DNA from: Didemnitutus sp041906465
GTDB lineage: Bacteria > Verrucomicrobiota > Verrucomicrobiia > Opitutales > Opitutaceae
Length of the DNA: 64,000 nt
Direction: 5' to 3'
Assembly: GCA_041906465.1 (NCBI GenBank)
Contig: JAYRJE010000012.1
Span: forward strand, 144,464-208,463
Part shown: piece by piece, positions 59,984-64,000 of the stretch
How the letters are laid out: each line of letters opens with the position of its first letter
Position numbering within the stretch: position 1 is the stretch's first letter
Translations under genes and position numbers: made by a program
The notes under the pieces: generated by a model
What the model saw: only the letters and a program-made list of their open reading frames with translations
The model's database searches: none
What the model was told of the DNA's origin: nothing

Positions 59984-62900
59984 ATGCCCCTTTTCCGTGT
60001 CTCGCTGCGCCGGAGCGCACTCGTCGGCTGGAGCCTGACCGCGCTGCTCGGCGCCACGATCTCACCTGCGACGGAAGTGCTCTCTTTCGAAGCCGCGGCC
60101 CTGCCCGCCTGCCTGGAACCAACCGCGACGGCGCGCCCGACGGCAGAACGCGCCAAATACGGCGCGCAGAGCCTGCGCTGGGATTGGCAGCCGGGCGATG
60201 CGCTCGCGTTTCACCAGACCATTGAGTTCAAGGCGCTGACGCTCGGTGCCCCGAACAACGCGTTGAGCACCTTCGTCGTCTGGATCTACAGCCCCAAACG
60301 CCGCCCTGGCGAGGCGCTGCGTTTCGAGTTCGGCCGGGGTGGTGCGCGCGATTGCTGGTTTGAGTTCGGACTCGATTTCACCGGCTGGCGCACTTGCTGG
60401 GTCGCTTTCGAGCGCGACATGCAAGGCCGCCCACTAGCCGGTATGGACACGCTGCGCATCGTCGCTCCCGCCGCTGCGCGCGGGGGCACGGTATTCATCG
60501 ACTCTCTCGTGGTATCGCAGCCGATCGACGCGCGGCATCACACCCGCGACTGGCAGGTCCCGACGGCTGGCACGTGCCAGCCAACGGATGCGAACGACCA
60601 CTGGCTCGGCCTCCACCGCTTCGCGCAACAGCCGCTGCCCGCCACTCCAGTGCCCGCCGATGCCGTTCTCGCCGTGCGCACGATCACTCAACGCTACGAG
60701 CAACTCGTTGCGCGCCCCGTCGCGCCCACGCCGGCGCTGCTGGAGAAATTGCGCCTCCGTTTCGCCACATGGGACATCCGCCGCATGCCCACGGGCGTGA
60801 AAGGCCGCACCGTCGCCTACACGCACGAACGCGTCGCCTACCCAGCCGGCTCGATCGAACAGGAGCATTTTGCCGCGTTGGAAACGGGGCTCCCCGATGC
60901 CTGTCGCCTGCTCCTCGATCTCGCGCAGGCTTACCGCGGCGCCACCGACACCGCGCAAGCCACAGAGCTGCGCGGCATGTTCCTCGACTTGACGGACCAC
61001 CTGCTCGACCAGGGCTGGGCCGAGGGTAGCGGCATGGGCACCGTGCATCACCTCGGTTATAGCACACAGAATTTCTATGCACCGTTCTTCCTCATGCGCG
61101 ACGTGCTGCGCTCGACCGGGCGCCTCGACACCGTGCAGCGCGCGCTTGCGTGGTTCAGCGGTGTGGGGAAGGCCTATGTCCCGCTCGATTCCGTCAACGG
61201 CGTCAGCATCGACACGCTCAACACCACCCTGCACGGCCAGATCGCGGCGCTGCTCCTGATTGATGACGAAACCGTGCGCGCCCGCGCGCTCGCGACGACT
61301 TCTCGCTGGCTCGGCCGTGCCCTCGAAAACAGCCGCGGCCTTAACGGCGGCATCAAGGCCGACGGCGCGATCCTGCACCACGCCAACCACTATCCCGCCT
61401 ACGCCGAGGGCGGCATCCGCGGCGCCGCGCAGGCGCTGTGGCTCTTCGGCAACACCTCGCTGCGCGTCCCTGAGCCCGGCCACACGAGCCTGCGCCGCGC
61501 CATGCTCAACCTGCGGTTTCACTCCAACGTGCTGCAATGGCCGCTCAGTCTCGCCGGCCGCCATCCAGGGGGCGAATACAGCCTCAGCTCCGAGCCCTAC
61601 CGTTTTCTCGCACTCGCCGGGACGCCGGACGGACGCGACACACTGGACCTCGAGGTCGCCGCCGCGTGGAAACGCCTCGCGCTCGCCGAGCAGGCCAGCG
61701 CCGCGCCCGGCAAGAAGGCCGCCGCCACAGAGGTCGCGCCCGCGATCCCGGCATGGGTCGAGCCTGAGCTGCCGCCCACCGGCCATCTCACGCTCAACTA
61801 CGGCACCCTCGCCGCGCATCGCCGCGGCGACTGGCTCGTCACCGCGCGCGGACACAGCCGCTACCTGTGGGGCTCCGAAGTCTATCCAGGCGCGAACGTC
61901 TTCGGTCGTTACCTCGCCTACGGCCACGTGGAGATTCTCGCCACGGGAAGTCCAATCAGCCTTTTCGACAGCGGCTTCGCCGAGGCGGGCTGGGACTGGA
62001 ATTGCTGGCCTGGCACGACCGCCATTCATCTCCCCCTCGACCGGCTGCGCAATCGCGTCAACAATCTCGATGCTTTCAGCGGCTTCGAGGAGATGCTGCT
62101 CAGCGACGAGGCGTTCGCGGGCGGCAGCAATCTCGGGGGCCGCGACGGCATGTTCGCCATGAAGCTCCACGAACACGCCAAATACGACGGCTCCCACCGC
62201 GCGCGCAAATCGGTCTTTTTTTTCGACGATCGCGTCGTGCTGGTCGGTTCCGACATCGCCAACGGCGATCGCGAACACGAGACGCGCACCACCCTCTTTC
62301 AACAGCGCCTGCGCGACCAGTCGGTCACCGTGATCGTCGACGATCAACCCGCGCTCGCGGCCTTCCCCGCGCACCTCGACCGCGCCGCCGCCGCCGGCAC
62401 ATCGCTGACCGATACAGTGGGTAACGCGTATTTCGTCCTCTCCGACTCCGCGCTGCGCCTTGCCAAGACAACGCAGGTGTCGCGCACTCAGAACGACAAG
62501 CGCGACACGCGCGGCGACTTCTTGCTCGCGTGGCTCGATCACGGGGCGGCCCCGACCGCCGCCGGCTACGCCTACGCCATCCTCGTGCAGCCCTCCGTCG
62601 CGCGCCGCCAAGCCTTCGCCGCGGAGCTGCGCCAGCCCGAACGCGCCCCGTTCGTCATCCATCGCCGCGATCGGAGCGCGCACATCGTGCGCGACCGCGC
62701 CACCGGCATCCTGGCCGCCGCGTGCTTCGAGCCCTGCGCAGACACCGGCGTCGAGATCGCCGCCGTGGACACGCCCGCGCTCGTGATGCTCCGCCGCGAC
62801 GGAAACGCCGCGACGCTCAGCGTCTGCGACCCGGATCTGCATCTCTACGCCGGCACCGAGCCCGACCAGCTCAACGCCGACGGCAGCCAGCGGGAGGTCA

Positions 62901-63118
62901 GTATCTATTCCCGTAAATGGTTTCGCGCCGCCAGTGCGCCCTCGCGCGTGCGCGTCACGCTCGCCGGCGACTACACACTCTCCGCCGCGCACCCGAGCGT
63001 GAGCATCGTCGCAGGTTCGCCGGGCCGGACCGTGCTTGAGTTCACCTGTCAGGACGCTCTTCCCGTCGAAGTGTCGCTCGTCTTGGCTCTCGACAACAAG
63101 CAAGCTGCCGCGAAATGA
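59984..63118 (+). CDS. Chondroitin ABC lyase-like polysaccharide lyase (PL8)
   Basis: 1044 residues from ATG 59984 with a signal peptide (RRSALVGWSLTALLGATIS), about the length of Proteus chondroitinase ABC. Domain order: N-terminal carbohydrate-binding sandwich (RDCWFEFGLDFTGWRTCWVA), (alpha/alpha) toroid with ILHHANHYPAYAEGGIRG (catalytic His/Tyr near 465) and LQWPLSLAGRHPGGEYS (Arg near 523), then C-terminal sandwiches with EEMLLSDEAFAGGSNLGGRD and KSVFFFDDRVVLVGSDIANG. Cleaves chondroitin/dermatan-type chains by elimination, outside the cell. Heads a plus-strand operon with the sulfatase. Confidence 0.85.
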   Translation: MPLFRVSLRRSALVGWSLTALLGATISPATEVLSFEAAALPACLEPTATARPTAERAKYGAQSLRWDWQPGDALAFHQTIEFKALTLGAPNNALSTFVVWIYSPKRRPGEALRFEFGRGGARDCWFEFGLDFTGWRTCWVAFERDMQGRPLAGMDTLRIVAPAAARGGTVFIDSLVVSQPIDARHHTRDWQVPTAGTCQPTDANDHWLGLHRFAQQPLPATPVPADAVLAVRTITQRYEQLVARPVAPTPALLEKLRLRFATWDIRRMPTGVKGRTVAYTHERVAYPAGSIEQEHFAALETGLPDACRLLLDLAQAYRGATDTAQATELRGMFLDLTDHLLDQGWAEGSGMGTVHHLGYSTQNFYAPFFLMRDVLRSTGRLDTVQRALAWFSGVGKAYVPLDSVNGVSIDTLNTTLHGQIAALLLIDDETVRARALATTSRWLGRALENSRGLNGGIKADGAILHHANHYPAYAEGGIRGAAQALWLFGNTSLRVPEPGHTSLRRAMLNLRFHSNVLQWPLSLAGRHPGGEYSLSSEPYRFLALAGTPDGRDTLDLEVAAAWKRLALAEQASAAPGKKAAATEVAPAIPAWVEPELPPTGHLTLNYGTLAAHRRGDWLVTARGHSRYLWGSEVYPGANVFGRYLAYGHVEILATGSPISLFDSGFAEAGWDWNCWPGTTAIHLPLDRLRNRVNNLDAFSGFEEMLLSDEAFAGGSNLGGRDGMFAMKLHEHAKYDGSHRARKSVFFFDDRVVLVGSDIANGDREHETRTTLFQQRLRDQSVTVIVDDQPALAAFPAHLDRAAAAGTSLTDTVGNAYFVLSDSALRLAKTTQVSRTQNDKRDTRGDFLLAWLDHGAAPTAAGYAYAILVQPSVARRQAFAAELRQPERAPFVIHRRDRSAHIVRDRATGILAAACFEPCADTGVEIAAVDTPALVMLRRDGNAATLSVCDPDLHLYAGTEPDQLNADGSQREVSIYSRKWFRAASAPSRVRVTLAGDYTLSAAHPSVSIVAGSPGRTVLEFTCQDALPVEVSLVLALDNKQAAAK

Positions 63119-63903
63119 ACCGGCGCGATTTTCTCAAAACCTCGGCCTGCGTCGCCGGAGCCGCCACGCTCGGCCCCCGCCTGCGCGGCGTGCCCGCGCT
63201 GGTCTCGCCTGAGGCGCGGCGCGATCGCCCGAACATCCTTTTCATTTTCACCGACCAGCAGCAGGCCGACGCGCTGAGTTGCGCCGGTGCGCCCGGTCTG
63301 CGGACGCCCGCGATGGACAGCCTCGCCGCGCGCGGCGTGCGCTTCAACCGCGCCTATTGCTTCCAGCCGCTCTGCCTGCCATCGCGCACCTGCCTGCTTA
63401 CCGGCCAGCCGCCGCGACGCTTCGGCATCCGCGTGAACAACTTCGAACCCGCGCTACCCGCGGGCACGCCGACGACCGGTCGGCTCTTGTCCGCTGCGGG
63501 CTACGCCACCGCCTACGTGGGCAAGTGGCACGTGCCCGTCGATCAAAACAATGTCTCCGCCCACGGCTTTGCCACGATGCGCGGCATCACGCACGAGGGC
63601 CGCGACTCGCTCGTCGCCGCGCCGTGCGACGAGATCCTGCGCCAATCGCGCACTCAGCCGCTATTCCTCGTCGCCTCGCTGATCAATCCGCACGACGCCG
63701 CCGAATACGCACGCGGGGAACCGCTGCCCAATGGCAACCTGCCGCCGCCACCGCCTGCGGAACTCTGCCCGCCCGTGCCCGCCAACCACGCCCTCCTGCC
63801 CGACGAACCCGCGGCACTCCAGCGCGTGAAACAACTCACGCCGCGCGTGCGCCGTATGTCGCGCGCGACATACGGCGCATTATGTTGCGAACTAAATATG
63901 TGA
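63115..63903 (+). pseudogene. Sulfatase, 3' half missing
   Basis: Starts in the lyase stop (ATGA). A Tat-like leader (MNRRDFLKTSACVAGAATLG) precedes the sulfatase metal strand NILFIFTDQQQADALSCAG and the formylglycine motif CLPSRTCLLTGQPPRRFG. AYVGKWHVPVDQNN and FLVASLINPHDAAEYARG follow. Homology ends near residue 245; a complete sulfatase is usually 450-500 residues. A 32-bp palindrome and unrelated sequence take over at 63848, so the gene was interrupted. Expected role: desulfation of chondroitin fragments. Confidence 0.8.
63848..63879. repeat. 32-bp perfect palindrome at sulfatase breakpoint
   Basis: TGCGCCGTATGTCGCG and its exact complement meet without a spacer. The palindrome sits where sulfatase homology stops. 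The following DNA to 64000 carries CGCATTATGTTGCG and GCGCAGCATAATTTT, related inverted motifs like those at transposon ends. This may be the left end of an insertion sequence that continues outside the window. Confidence 0.6.
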
Positions 63904-64000
63904 GCGCGATGACGACTTCTCCCCTGCGCTGTAGCGACCGCGCGCAGCATAATTTTCAGAGGGATGACAGGTAAGTGAGCAGCGATTTGGTCGGCCGCCA

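Overview
The window looks like a chromosomal segment of a polysaccharide-degrading Verrucomicrobiota bacterium, probably Opitutaceae. This is inferred from the high-GC coding style, Na+/solute (SSS) symporters, sulfatases, a chondroitin ABC lyase-like enzyme, a PEP-CTERM protein and GTG/TTG starts with frequent 4-bp ATGA/GTGA gene overlaps. No rRNA or other species marker is present, so the lineage is an inference.

Layout. (1) 1-3.48 kb is host DNA: a sugar isomerase fragment, an NTF2-like protein, an SSS symporter and a LuxR-type response regulator. (2) 3.69-20.74 kb is a chemoreceptor (MCP) gene whose two signalling-domain pieces lie at 3688-3900 and 19996-20739. About 16 kb of accessory DNA separates them. 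It carries an IS5-like element, a trypsin-like peptidase, a three-gene ArdC-like operon ending in a clamp-binding-like tail, regulators (HxlR, XRE, receiver), a PD-(D/E)XK-like protein, a collinear TIR / nuclease-like / HNH / AbiV-like gene set, and a truncated tyrosine recombinase at the right end. (3) 20.75-22.9 kb is eroded host DNA: a repeat cluster and two genes (beta-helix, FGE-like) that lost their 5' ends against each other. (4) 23.3-46.9 kb is a second accessory zone organised on a 57-bp repeat, the 3' part of a tRNA-Ser(TGA) gene, at 23307 and 39533. Each copy is followed about 100 bp later by an integrase or integrase fragment. The first unit holds tiny overlapping ORFs leading to an FRG-domain protein, a KfrA-like / HEPN-like pair, a nuclease, a PEP-CTERM protein, a polymerase pseudogene and a visibly AT-richer cluster of exported/envelope genes (30.8-38.7 kb). 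The second unit holds an intact integrase, a MobF-type relaxase gene preceded by 47-bp tandem repeats, and small unknown genes. (5) 46.9-64 kb is a glycan-use locus: a sulfatase pseudogene behind an IS remnant, an alginate-lyase family protein, an eight-gene minus-strand amino-sugar cluster, a divergent chondroitin-lyase-like gene, and a sulfatase cut off near a 32-bp palindrome.

How the parts fit. The right-hand locus reads as use of a sulfated, GalNAc-containing glycan such as chondroitin sulfate: extracellular lyase and sulfatases, symporter uptake, HexNAc 1-kinase, nucleotidyltransferase, epimerase and a glucosamine-6-P deaminase fused to a PIG-L domain, with AraC and ROK proteins as candidate regulators. 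The two accessory zones are integrative elements or their remains, with apparent anti-phage or plasmid-conflict cargo. The best candidates for an undescribed system are the TIR-TM / nuclease-like / HNH / AbiV cassette (14.2-18.1 kb) and the tiny-ORF/FRG operon (23.8-25.5 kb).
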